Origin: Verrucomicrobiota bacterium
Lineage (GTDB): Bacteria; Verrucomicrobiota; Kiritimatiellia; SS1-B-03-39; UBA6053
DNA: 64,000 nucleotides
NCBI GenBank assembly: GCA_020831625.1
Contig: JAFIGD010000016.1
Location: 26,261 to 90,260, forward strand
Direction: 5' to 3'
Translations under genes and position numbers: made by a program
Shown: positions 1 through 7,698 of the stretch, one piece after another
Position numbering within the stretch: the stretch's first letter is position 1
Layout: the number at the start of each line of letters is the position of its first letter
Notes under the pieces: generated by a model
What the model was told of the DNA's origin: nothing
Database searches by the model: none
The model's input: only the letters and a program-made list of their open reading frames with translations

Positions 1-1858
1 CCATGACCTCGAACCCGGCCATGACGGCGGAGGCGGGATTGGTGCCGTGGGCGGAGGCGGGGATCAGGCAGAGGGTGCGCTGGTCGTCGCCGCGGGCGAG
101 GTGGTATTCGCGGATGGCAAGGAGTCCGGCGAATTCGCCCTGGGAGCCGGCGTTGGGCTGGAGGCTGCAGACCGGAAATGCGGTAACTTCACCGAGCCAG
201 CGTTCGAGGTCCTGGCAGAGTTTTGCGTAGCCGCGGGTCTGATCGGCCGGGGCGGCGGGGTGGATGTTGCCGAATTCGGGCCAGGTGACAGGAATCATTT
301 CCGCGGTGGCGTTGAGCTTCATGGTGCAGGAGCCGAGGGGGATCATGCTGTGGGCGAGGGAAAGATCGCGTCCCTGAAGCCGGTGAAGGTAGCGGAGCAT
401 TTCGTGCTCGCTGTGATACGTGCGGAATACATCCTGGGGAAGGAAATCGCCGCTGCGGAGGTGGGCTTCGAGCGGGTTTGCCTCTTCCGGAGCGGTCTCC
501 GGGAGATCCTGGAGATCAAACAGTTCGAGGATTTCGAGCACGTGGAAGGGCTGAGTGGTTTCATCGAGGCTGATGCCGACGGCGTCGTCTTCGAAATAGC
601 GCAGATTGATGCGGGCGGCTTCAGCGCGTTCGCGCAGGGTGGCGAGCGCCTCGGGGTCGAGATAGACGCAGAGGGTGTCGAACACGGGTCCGTCGAGAAC
701 GCGCAGTCCGGCGGTGCTCAGGGCGTGGTGCAACAGGTGCGCCAGGGTGGCCACCCGGCGGGCAATAGTTTGTAAGCCGTTGGGGCCGTGATAGATGGCG
801 TACATGGCGGCCAGGAGGGCGGGGAGCACCTGGGCGGTGCAGATGTTGGAGGTGGCCTTGTCACGGCGGATGTGCTGCTCGCGGGTCTGCAGGGCGAGGC
901 GGTAGGCGGGGCGGCCGCGGTTGTCCACGGACACGCCGACAATGCGGCCGGGGAGGCGGCGTTTGAGGGGGTCGGTGACCGCCATGAAGCCGGCGTGCGG
1001 GCCGCCGAAGCCCATGGGGAGACCGAAGCGCTGGGAGGAGCCGACGGCGATGTCGGCGCCGAGTTCGCCGGGGGTTTTGAGGAGGCACTGGGCAAGCGGG
1101 TCCACCGCGCAGACCAGCAGGGCCCCGGCGGCGCGGGCGCGGTCGGCGAGAGTGCGGACACTTTCGCGGACGCGGCCGCGGGTGTCGGGAGACTGGATGA
1201 AGACGGCGCAAACATCGGGGGGGACCGGCGATTCGTCCAGATCGGTCAGTTTGATATTGATTCCCAGCGCGGCGGCGCGGGTGCGGAGGACCTGGATGTT
1301 CTGCGGGTGGAGGTGTTGATCGACCAGGGCGGTTTTCCGTTTTTCGCGGCCGTGGGCGTGGGCGAGGCCGAGGGCTTCGCCGCAGGCGGTGGCCTCGTCG
1401 AGCAGGGAGGCGTTGGCGTAGGGCAGGCCGGTGAGTTCGGTGATCAGGGTTTGGAAATTGAGCAGGCCTTCGAGGCGTCCCTGGGCGATTTCGGCCTGAT
1501 AGGGGGTGTACTGGGTGTACCAGCCCGGATTTTCGAGGATGTTGCGGAGAATGACGCCGGGCATGACGGCGGGGAAGTAGCCCTGACCGAGATGACAGCG
1601 CCAGAGTTGGTTCTGGCCGGCGATGTGGCGGAGTTCGCGCAGGGCCGCTTCCTCGTCGAGGGCGGGCGGGATGTTCATGGGGGTGTCGCGGCGGATGGCG
1701 GGGGGAACGACGTCGGCGGCGAGGGCGTCAAGGGAATCGAGACCGAGGGTGGCGAGCATGGCGCGCTGTTCGCCGCCGACGGGGCCTAAATGACGGCGGG
1801 TGAAGGGCGTGGGAGCGTTGTCGGAAACGGCGCGGGAGAGCAAAGACTTGAAAGACAT
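1..1858 (-). CDS. gcvP: Glycine dehydrogenase (decarboxylating), P protein; 3' end outside window
   Basis: PLP-dependent P protein of the glycine cleavage system, which decarboxylates glycine and passes the aminomethyl group to the lipoyl H protein. I translated it directly: an ATG at 1858 opens 619 codons without a stop to the window edge. The N-terminus (FTRRHLGP), the segment YTPYQAEIAQGRLEGLLNFQ and the late motif SAHGTNPASA (about residues 601-610) are hallmarks of the family. GcvP is usually about 950 residues, so the PLP lysine and the last third lie outside the window. A tandem glycine riboswitch precedes it. The gcvT and gcvH partners are not seen here. Long open frames on the opposite strand are codon-bias shadows. 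Confidence 0.95.
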   Translation of the reverse strand, partial: MSFKSLLSRAVSDNAPTPFTRRHLGPVGGEQRAMLATLGLDSLDALAADVVPPAIRRDTPMNIPPALDEEAALRELRHIAGQNQLWRCHLGQGYFPAVMPGVILRNILENPGWYTQYTPYQAEIAQGRLEGLLNFQTLITELTGLPYANASLLDEATACGEALGLAHAHGREKRKTALVDQHLHPQNIQVLRTRAAALGINIKLTDLDESPVPPDVCAVFIQSPDTRGRVRESVRTLADRARAAGALLVCAVDPLAQCLLKTPGELGADIAVGSSQRFGLPMGFGGPHAGFMAVTDPLKRRLPGRIVGVSVDNRGRPAYRLALQTREQHIRRDKATSNICTAQVLPALLAAMYAIYHGPNGLQTIARRVATLAHLLHHALSTAGLRVLDGPVFDTLCVYLDPEALATLRERAEAARINLRYFEDDAVGISLDETTQPFHVLEILELFDLQDLPETAPEEANPLEAHLRSGDFLPQDVFRTYHSEHEMLRYLHRLQGRDLSLAHSMIPLGSCTMKLNATAEMIPVTWPEFGNIHPAAPADQTRGYAKLCQDLERWLGEVTAFPVCSLQPNAGSQGEFAGLLAIREYHLARGDDQRTLCLIPASAHGTNPASAVMAGFEVM

Positions 1859-1889
1859 GGTGAGTCCGGGGTGGAAGGGTTAATGATAG

Positions 1890-2050
1890 ACCCCGCTCTG
1901 TTCGGATACCTGAGAGGATGACTCCTTCGGTGAACGCATGCGCTGCTCTCCAGAGATTGACGGCCCGCAGAGGTCCTTTTGCCTGAGAGCTTCCGGGGCA
2001 GGTTTCACCTTCGGCGGACGGCTCGGGGCCGCCTCTCTCCCTCGTGCGGA
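1890..2050 (-). ncRNA. Tandem glycine riboswitch (two aptamers) upstream of gcvP
   Basis: Read on the minus strand, aptamer 1 (about 2046-1966) shows GGAGAGA, then GCCGAAGG, then CTCTCAGGCAAAAGGAC, the signature of the glycine aptamer core. Aptamer 2 (about 1965-1890) repeats it: CTCTGGAGAG, CACCGAAGGAG, CTCTCAGGTA and GAACAGAG. The tandem order and the position about 30 nt before the gcvP start match known glycine switches that turn on glycine cleavage genes when glycine is abundant. The short distance from aptamer 2 to the ATG leaves no clear intrinsic terminator, so control of translation start is possible. Confidence 0.93.
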
Positions 2051-2067
2051 AATTGTCAATAATTCTG

Positions 2068-2095
2068 TTTGTAGAGGATTGCGCCGGAAAGTCAA
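2068..2095 (-). promoter_or_regulatory. Candidate sigma-70-type promoter for the gcvP riboswitch transcript
   Basis: On the minus strand TTGACT (2095-2090) and TACAAA (2073-2068) are separated by 16 bases. Initiation would fall near 2061, about 10 nt before the first conserved aptamer base. Position relative to the riboswitch is the main support. Confidence 0.55.
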
Positions 2096-2142
2096 GCGGG
2101 CTTCCAGGCGGATGCGGATGAAAAAGGGGACATCGGATCGAT

Positions 2143-2275
2143 CCAACGGATCGCTTGCGCCGGACAACGGATGAAGAAATGGGGGGGGGGCGCGAATATC
2201 TTTGCCGTCCCGCGAATAAAGTGGAGGAAAAAAGGGGTGGGGAGCCAGCGGATCGCTTGCGCCGGACAGCGGATG
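2143..2275. repeat. Two copies of an intergenic GCTTGCGCCGGACA-type repeat
   Basis: Near-identical segments at 2143-2177 and 2245-2275 share a GCTTGCGCCGGACA core flanked on both sides by CGGAT. The same unit recurs at 6673-6707 and, degenerate, at 6753-6782. In both places it lies just before a CTTAAT array, so the two look like parts of one composite element. A run of ten G lies at about 2181-2190. No gene is seen between 1859 and 2333. Confidence 0.8.
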
Positions 2276-2288
2276 TTGTTTTTAAACT

Positions 2289-2325
2289 CTTAATCTTAAT
2301 CTTAATCTTAATCTTAATCTTAATC
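2289..2325 (+). repeat. CTTAAT hexanucleotide array, six units
   Basis: Six perfect CTTAAT units followed by CGCAACCGCTTACGG. Other arrays are at 6790-6845, 55700-55758 and 63794-63850, all reading CTTAAT on the plus strand. It lies directly after the hrpB stop codon (2336-2334). Confidence 0.9.
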
Positions 2326-2333
2326 GCAACCGC

Positions 2334-4859
2334 TTACGGTTTTTCGGGCCAGTTGTGTTTGGGGTAGCGGCCTTTGAGGTCTTTGCGGACGAGTTGGTAA
2401 GCCCCGGTCCAGAAATTGGCGAGGTCTTCGGTGAGGGCGCAGGGGCGGTTGTTGGGGGCGAGAAACTCAATGCGGCAGGGCACGGCCCCGGCGGCAACGG
2501 TCGGCGCGGCGGTCATGCCGAAGAAGTCCTGCAGTTTCGAGGAGACGGTGGGGGGCGCGCCCTCCTCGTAGCGGACGCGGGCGCGGCGGCCGCCGGGGAG
2601 GTCGATGCGCTCGGGGGCGTGTTCGGCGACGAGCTGCCGCTGCATGGGGGAAAGCCAGTTTTCGATATGGCAGCGGACATCAAGGGATTTGACGTCTTTG
2701 CGGGTCCGGCAGGCGGAGAGCATGTGTTCCAGGAGGATGGCGCGGTCTTCGGGCTGGATGGGGGGGAGTTCCCAGTCGGGCCGCCAGGCGGCGAGGCAGT
2801 TGAGGCGGATGATCCAGCGGTCCACGCTTTCGTCCCAGCCGGGGAGGGGCACGGTCCCGGCGTTGACGGCCCCGGTGAGGAGCCGGCCCGCATCCTCGTC
2901 GCTCACCTCATGGCTGATGCGGCTTTCGAGGATGAGATCGCCGAACTGTGCGCGGGTTTCGCGGAGGAGGCGCTTGCTTTGTTCGTCGTAGCGGACCTCG
3001 TTGGTTTCGTGAAAATGTTCCGGCCAGAAGTCTTTGAGCCAGGTTTCTTCGATTTGTGTGACTCCGAGGAGAATGGGGACCTTGCTGCGCGCAAGGTCGC
3101 GGATTTCGGCGGCAACCAGGAGCCGGGCGTTTTGGCAAACGCTGTCGGCATCGAGTTCCGCGACGCGGCCGTCGACGAGATCGCAGCGGCGGGTTTCGGG
3201 GGAACGGCGGAGGGCAAGGCGGTCGGCAAAAGCGACGGCGATACATTTGCGCAGGGCGGTTTCGGGGCTGTCGCCCTGGTTATCCTCCGCGCGTTTGTCG
3301 CCGATGCGGGTGAACTGTCGGGCGGTCTGCACCGCCTGTCGGGCGGAAACGGCGTGGAGGCCGATGTCATCGCAGAATCCCCGGTCGAAGCGCTGGTGGG
3401 CGGCGGCGGTGACGGCGTGCACCTGCTGGATGAGGTCGGAGGTTCCCTCCCCGCCGAAGAGTTCCTGACGAAGCTGTCGCTGTTTGGATCCGACTTTATG
3501 GAGAAAAACGGGGCGTCCCTGAAGAATGCCGGCGATGAGGGCTGCGGGTTCGTGCACGCCGCGGGCCTCGGCCTCGAGCATGAGGCGGGCGATGCGGGGA
3601 TGGGCGGGGTATTCAAGCATTTGCCTGCCCATCGGGGTGATCGCCCCCTGTTTGCTCAGCGCTCCGAGATCGTGGAGGAAGGCTTCGGTGCGTCGGAGCA
3701 CCGACTCCTCGGGAGGATCGGGGAGGGCGAGGGTGTTCCAGTCACTGACCCCCAGGGCGCGCAGGGTGAGGACGGCCTCGCTGAGATCGACGCGGTGAAT
3801 TTCCGGGGTTTCGCGCGGGGGGCGGCGGGTGTGGCCGGCCTGCGTCCAGAGGCGGACGCATTGACCCGGCGCGGTGCGGCCGGCTCGTCCGGCGCGCTGA
3901 TCGGCGGAGGCCTGGCTGATCGGCTCTATGTCGAGCTGATCAACGCCCCGGGCGGGATCAAAGCGGGCGATGCGGGAGAGACCGCTGTCGATGACCGCGC
4001 GGACGCCGTCGATGGTGAGCGAGGTTTCGGCGATGTTGGTGGCGACGATAATGCGGCGGCGGGGTGAGGGGGCGAGGGCGCGGTCCTGATCCTCGGGGGA
4101 CAGGTCGCCGTGGAGCGGGAGCAGGTCGGTGGTTTTGCCGATGTCCCGGCGGCGGAGGGCTTCGAGGGTGCGGTCGATTTCGTAGCGGCCGGGCATGAAG
4201 ATCAGCATGTCGCCGTCGGTGCGGGCGGCGAGGGACTGGGCGGCGTTGGCGGCGGAGTCCCAGATGTCGGTGCCGGAGGCGCGGGGATCGCGGTCGAGGT
4301 AATGGATGTCGACGGGGAAGGTGCGGCCTTCAGAGGACAGCAGGGCGGCGTCGGGGAGGAAGGCCTGGAGCGGATCGGTGTCGAGGGTGGCGGACATCAG
4401 GAGAATGCGCAGCTCCGGGCGTGAGGAGGCCTGAAGGCTCAGGGCCTGCGCGAGGCTGAGATCTCCGTAGAGATGGCGTTCGTGGAATTCGTCGAACACC
4501 AGACAGCCGATGTGGGGCAGTTCGGGTTCCCGCAGCCATTCGCGGAGCAAAATGCCTTCAGTGACATAGCGGATGCGGGTTTTGGAGGAGGCGCGGCGGT
4601 CGAGGCGGACCTGGTAGCCAATTTCATCGCCCAGGGCGGTCCCGCGCTCGTGGGCCACCCGGCGGGCCAGCATTTTCGCGGCGATGCGGCGTGGCTGCAT
4701 GACCACAATCTGGCGGGATTCCGGGATCAGGCCGGCATCCAGAATCATTTGCGGCACCTGCGTGGATTTGCCGGATCCGGTGGGGGCCTGGAGGATGATC
4801 CGGGGGGTGGTTTGCAGGCGGGCGGTCAATTCGGATTGAATGTCGTGAATGGGAAGCAT
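2334..4859 (-). CDS. hrpB: ATP-dependent helicase HrpB (DEAH family)
   Basis: An 841-residue superfamily 2 DExH-box RNA helicase of the HrpB type, close to the family's usual 800-850. Motifs in order: Walker A APTGSGKST (residues 25-33), FDEFHER as the DEAH-type box, MSATLD as motif III, TNIAETSLTIDG as motif V and QRAGRAGR as motif VI, then the helicase-associated and HrpB C-terminal domains ending near FFGM and FWTGAYQLVRKDLKGRYPKH, a typical HrpB ending. The physiological substrate of HrpB is poorly known. I chose the ATG at 4859 because MLPIHDIQ is the usual family start; an in-frame ATG at 4877 is possible. It is divergent from the Na/phosphate symporter, 120 bases away. Confidence 0.93.
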   Translation of the reverse strand: MLPIHDIQSELTARLQTTPRIILQAPTGSGKSTQVPQMILDAGLIPESRQIVVMQPRRIAAKMLARRVAHERGTALGDEIGYQVRLDRRASSKTRIRYVTEGILLREWLREPELPHIGCLVFDEFHERHLYGDLSLAQALSLQASSRPELRILLMSATLDTDPLQAFLPDAALLSSEGRTFPVDIHYLDRDPRASGTDIWDSAANAAQSLAARTDGDMLIFMPGRYEIDRTLEALRRRDIGKTTDLLPLHGDLSPEDQDRALAPSPRRRIIVATNIAETSLTIDGVRAVIDSGLSRIARFDPARGVDQLDIEPISQASADQRAGRAGRTAPGQCVRLWTQAGHTRRPPRETPEIHRVDLSEAVLTLRALGVSDWNTLALPDPPEESVLRRTEAFLHDLGALSKQGAITPMGRQMLEYPAHPRIARLMLEAEARGVHEPAALIAGILQGRPVFLHKVGSKQRQLRQELFGGEGTSDLIQQVHAVTAAAHQRFDRGFCDDIGLHAVSARQAVQTARQFTRIGDKRAEDNQGDSPETALRKCIAVAFADRLALRRSPETRRCDLVDGRVAELDADSVCQNARLLVAAEIRDLARSKVPILLGVTQIEETWLKDFWPEHFHETNEVRYDEQSKRLLRETRAQFGDLILESRISHEVSDEDAGRLLTGAVNAGTVPLPGWDESVDRWIIRLNCLAAWRPDWELPPIQPEDRAILLEHMLSACRTRKDVKSLDVRCHIENWLSPMQRQLVAEHAPERIDLPGGRRARVRYEEGAPPTVSSKLQDFFGMTAAPTVAAGAVPCRIEFLAPNNRPCALTEDLANFWTGAYQLVRKDLKGRYPKHNWPEKP

Positions 4860-4979
4860 GGCTGTTTCTTCTATCATGAAATCATGAAAAGAGGGATTCC
4901 TTTCTCGACGCGGGGCGGTTTTTTTGTCAGGTGCGCTGGTGATTTTTCCGAACACAATGCTAACGAAAACCCAATCCAT

Positions 4980-6659
4980 ATGAAAATTCTGTTTACGGCG
5001 CTCGAGATTCTGGGCAGTCTGGGAATGTTTTTATTCGGCATGAAAATTATGTCGGAATCGCTGCAAAGACTTTCGGGGGAACGCCTGCGGGGCATCATGC
5101 ACGCGATGACCGGGAACCGGTTTTCGGGGCTGACGACGGGGTTTACGGTGACCTGCCTGGTGCAGAGTTCCTCCGCGTCCACGGTGATGATTGTGAGTTT
5201 TGTGAATGCGGGACTGCTGACGCTGTTTGGTGCGATTGGCATGATTCTGGGGGCGAATCTGGGCACGACCACCACCTTTTGGATTATTTCGATTCTGGGC
5301 TTTAAATTCAGTATTTCCGCGATCGCACTGCCGATGATCGGGGTGGCGCTGCCGCTGATTTTCTCCCGCAAGCCGCGAACGAAGGACTGCGGGGAATTCA
5401 TGATCGGGTTCGGTCTGTTGTTTTTGGGGCTGATGTTTTTGAAGGATTCGGTGCCGGATATCCAGAACAATCCCGAGGCGCTGGAGTTTATCACCAGTTT
5501 CACTGGAAAAGGGATCTTTTCGGTGATCAGTTTCATCCTTTTCGGGGCGATTTTGACGGTTCTGGTGCAATCCTCCTCGGTGGCGGGGGCGATCACGTTG
5601 ACGATGGCGTACAAGGGATGGATTGATTACCCGAGCGCCTGCGCGATTATTTTGGGTGAAAACATCGGCACCACCATTACCGCGAACCTCGCCGCCATCG
5701 GCGGAAACGCCAACGCCAAGCGCGCGGCCCGGGCGCATTTGATTTTCAACCTGATCGGGGTGAGCTGGGCGATTGTTCTGTTCAATCCGCTTTCGGAGTT
5801 GATTCTGCTGATGGTGGGGCCCCGCGACACCGGGCCGAATTCGCTGCCGATTTTGATGGCGGCGTTTCATACCACGTTTAACCTGATCAATATCGGGCTG
5901 GTGATCGGGTTTGTGAAGCAGCTGGAGCGGCTGGTGGTGCGTTTGGTGAAAGAACCGGAGGGGCCGGGGCTGCTGGCGCCGCAGAAGAGTCCGCACATGA
6001 CCTATGAGTCGGCGATGATTCCGCACACTGGCGAGTTGAACATCGCTGAAGCGGAACGGGATGTGGACCGGATGGGGTCCATCACCCGGGAATTGCTGAT
6101 GCTGTTTACCGATCTGTTTGAGAATGGCGGCGAGGACATGCCCTCGTTGGTGCTCAAAGCGAAACAGTTGGAGCAGGAAAGTGATATCCTTTCCTTTGAA
6201 ACCACCGCCTATCTGCTGCGGTGTTCCTCCTCGGGGCTGAGCGAGGCGACCCTGGGGCGGATCGCGTCACTGTTGCGCGTGGTCGCGGAACTGGAGGAGG
6301 TGTGCGACAGCGGATACCGTCTGGTGATGATGGCGGAGCGGAAACACCGTAAGAACCGGGTGCTGCCGCCGGAGACCCTGGGGCAGGTCCGCGAGTTCTC
6401 CAATATCATTCTCCAGTTCATGGATTTCTACAGCTCCCGTCTGCGCGGTCCGGTGAATGCGACCGATATGGAAACGGCCTATCAACTGGAGAAATTCATC
6501 GATTCGTTCCGCAAGCGGCTGCGCAAGGATTCGATGAACCGGATGCAGTTGAGCGGCGACGCGGTGAAGGCGGAAATGCTCTACGTGGATATTCTCAATA
6601 ATATGGAGAGCATCGGAAACCATTCGATCAATATCCTTCAGGCGCTGCGGCACGCCTGA
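4980..6659 (+). CDS. Na+/phosphate symporter with C-terminal PhoU-like domain (NptA/YjbB family)
   Basis: A 559-residue inner-membrane protein of the Na/Pi-cotransporter II family. The two inverted repeats each carry the signature QSSS (VQSSSASTVM near residue 60, VQSSSVAGAIT near 190) and a GxNxGTT element (GANLGTTTT, GENIGTTIT). Eight to nine hydrophobic segments fill residues 1-325. The C-terminal 200 residues are soluble and helical (MTYESAMIPHTGELNIAEAE onwards), as in PhoU-like domains fused to this family. The start at 4980 gives MKILFTALEILGSLGMFLFGMK, the conserved first helix. Likely role is phosphate movement driven by sodium. Direction of transport cannot be read from the sequence. 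Confidence 0.9.
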   Translation: MKILFTALEILGSLGMFLFGMKIMSESLQRLSGERLRGIMHAMTGNRFSGLTTGFTVTCLVQSSSASTVMIVSFVNAGLLTLFGAIGMILGANLGTTTTFWIISILGFKFSISAIALPMIGVALPLIFSRKPRTKDCGEFMIGFGLLFLGLMFLKDSVPDIQNNPEALEFITSFTGKGIFSVISFILFGAILTVLVQSSSVAGAITLTMAYKGWIDYPSACAIILGENIGTTITANLAAIGGNANAKRAARAHLIFNLIGVSWAIVLFNPLSELILLMVGPRDTGPNSLPILMAAFHTTFNLINIGLVIGFVKQLERLVVRLVKEPEGPGLLAPQKSPHMTYESAMIPHTGELNIAEAERDVDRMGSITRELLMLFTDLFENGGEDMPSLVLKAKQLEQESDILSFETTAYLLRCSSSGLSEATLGRIASLLRVVAELEEVCDSGYRLVMMAERKHRKNRVLPPETLGQVREFSNIILQFMDFYSSRLRGPVNATDMETAYQLEKFIDSFRKRLRKDSMNRMQLSGDAVKAEMLYVDILNNMESIGNHSINILQALRHA

Positions 6660-6672
6660 TTCTGAGGGGAAT

Positions 6673-6782
6673 CCAACGGATGGCTTGCGCCGGACAACGG
6701 ATGAAGACAGGGAGACCACGGAATGAAGACCACGGATGAATACGGGGAAAGAACCACAGATAGCCTTGCCGGACCACGGATG
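6673..6782. repeat. Intergenic GCTTGCGCCGGACA repeats, further copies
   Basis: A copy at 6673-6707 matches the unit at 2143-2177 almost base for base. A decayed copy at 6753-6782 has GCCTTGCCGGACCACGGATG. Short CACGGATGAA phrases lie between them. Together with the following CTTAAT array they fill the spacer between the symporter and the rhomboid gene. Confidence 0.8.
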
Positions 6783-6789
6783 TCCGTTT

Positions 6790-6845
6790 CTTAATCTTAA
6801 TCGTAATCTTAATCTTAATCTTAATCTTAATCTTAATCGTAATCG
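6790..6845 (+). repeat. CTTAAT hexanucleotide array, about nine units
   Basis: Nine hexamers in register, seven CTTAAT and two CGTAAT variants, followed by CGCTTCCGATTAA. The trailing AATCGCTTCCG resembles the flank after the arrays at 2289 and 55700. Confidence 0.9.
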
Positions 6846-6924
6846 CTTCCGATTAAAAGAGCTTTACGCAGGCTGTTTTCAGGGCGGGCTTGCATACGGA
6901 TTTCGGCGTGGTATAGAGTGAACC

Positions 6925-7698
6925 ATGTCACTTCTAGATCGTTTAGAGCGTGTGTTTGGTCGGTTCACCTTGCCGAATCTGTTGCCGATTTTGCTGATGG
7001 GCCAGGTGTTGGTGTATCTGTTTCTGGCCACGGGCGCGGTGGAGACGTATCAGTTGTTGTTGAACGCGGGGATGATGATGGAGGGCCAGGTCTGGCGGGC
7101 GGTGACGTTTATGCTGCTGCCGTTGAGCGACAGTCCGATCTGGTTCGCGCTGGGGGTGTACATTACCTGGCTGATGGGTTCGGCGCTGGAAAAGCAGTGG
7201 GGCGAAGTCCGGTTCGCGCTCTATCTGTCGACCGGATGGTTTCTGACGGTGGTGTCATCGTTCATTTTTCCGGGCGCGGTGTTCGGGAATCAGTTTATCA
7301 TGGGGCTCTTCACCCTTGGGTTCGCGAAGCTGTATCCGGATTTTGAGTTTTTGATGTTCTTCATTATTCCGATGAAAGTGAAATACATCGGCTGGATCAC
7401 CTGGGGGATGTACGCAATGGCGTTTTTGGGCGGGCCGTGGCCGGTGCGGGCGATGGTGCTCAGCGCGACAGCGGCCTGGCTGCTCTTTTTCGGCGGCGAG
7501 GTGGCGCGGACGGCGGAAAGCAGGAAGCGGAAGACCGCGTTCACCCGGCAGGCCAAAATGAACGAGCGGATTCCCATGCACACCTGTGAAAAATGCGGGA
7601 AAACCAATTTGAGTCATCCGCAGATTGATTTCCGGTATCAGGGCGGCCGCTGTTATTGTGAATCGTATTTATCGAAAGGAGTGTGTGAGGATGTGTAA
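6925..7698 (+). CDS. Rhomboid-fold membrane protein lacking the catalytic serine motif, with C-terminal zinc-ribbon-like tail
   Basis: A 257-residue protein with about six hydrophobic segments in residues 15-195, laid out like a rhomboid core. Rhomboid proteases use GxSG in helix 4; the matching region here reads GNQFIMGLFTLG, with no serine, and no helix-6 catalytic His is evident. That points to an inactive rhomboid or Derlin-like protein. The soluble tail carries CEKCGK and, 25 residues on, CYC, a possible metal-binding ribbon. Its last 8 bases overlap the start of the downstream OppA-type gene, so the two are probably cotranslated. Substrate or partner unknown. Confidence 0.7.
   Translation: MSLLDRLERVFGRFTLPNLLPILLMGQVLVYLFLATGAVETYQLLLNAGMMMEGQVWRAVTFMLLPLSDSPIWFALGVYITWLMGSALEKQWGEVRFALYLSTGWFLTVVSSFIFPGAVFGNQFIMGLFTLGFAKLYPDFEFLMFFIIPMKVKYIGWITWGMYAMAFLGGPWPVRAMVLSATAAWLLFFGGEVARTAESRKRKTAFTRQAKMNERIPMHTCEKCGKTNLSHPQIDFRYQGGRCYCESYLSKGVCEDV

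Noticed and set aside
2155..2367. Small frame ending in alternating Leu-Ile
   Set aside because: The Leu-Ile run is just the CTTAAT array read as codons.
2355..4067. Long plus-strand open frame opposite hrpB
   Set aside because: It mirrors a helicase with all motifs; its translation is Gly/Ala/Glu-rich with no family features. Shadow of high third-position GC.
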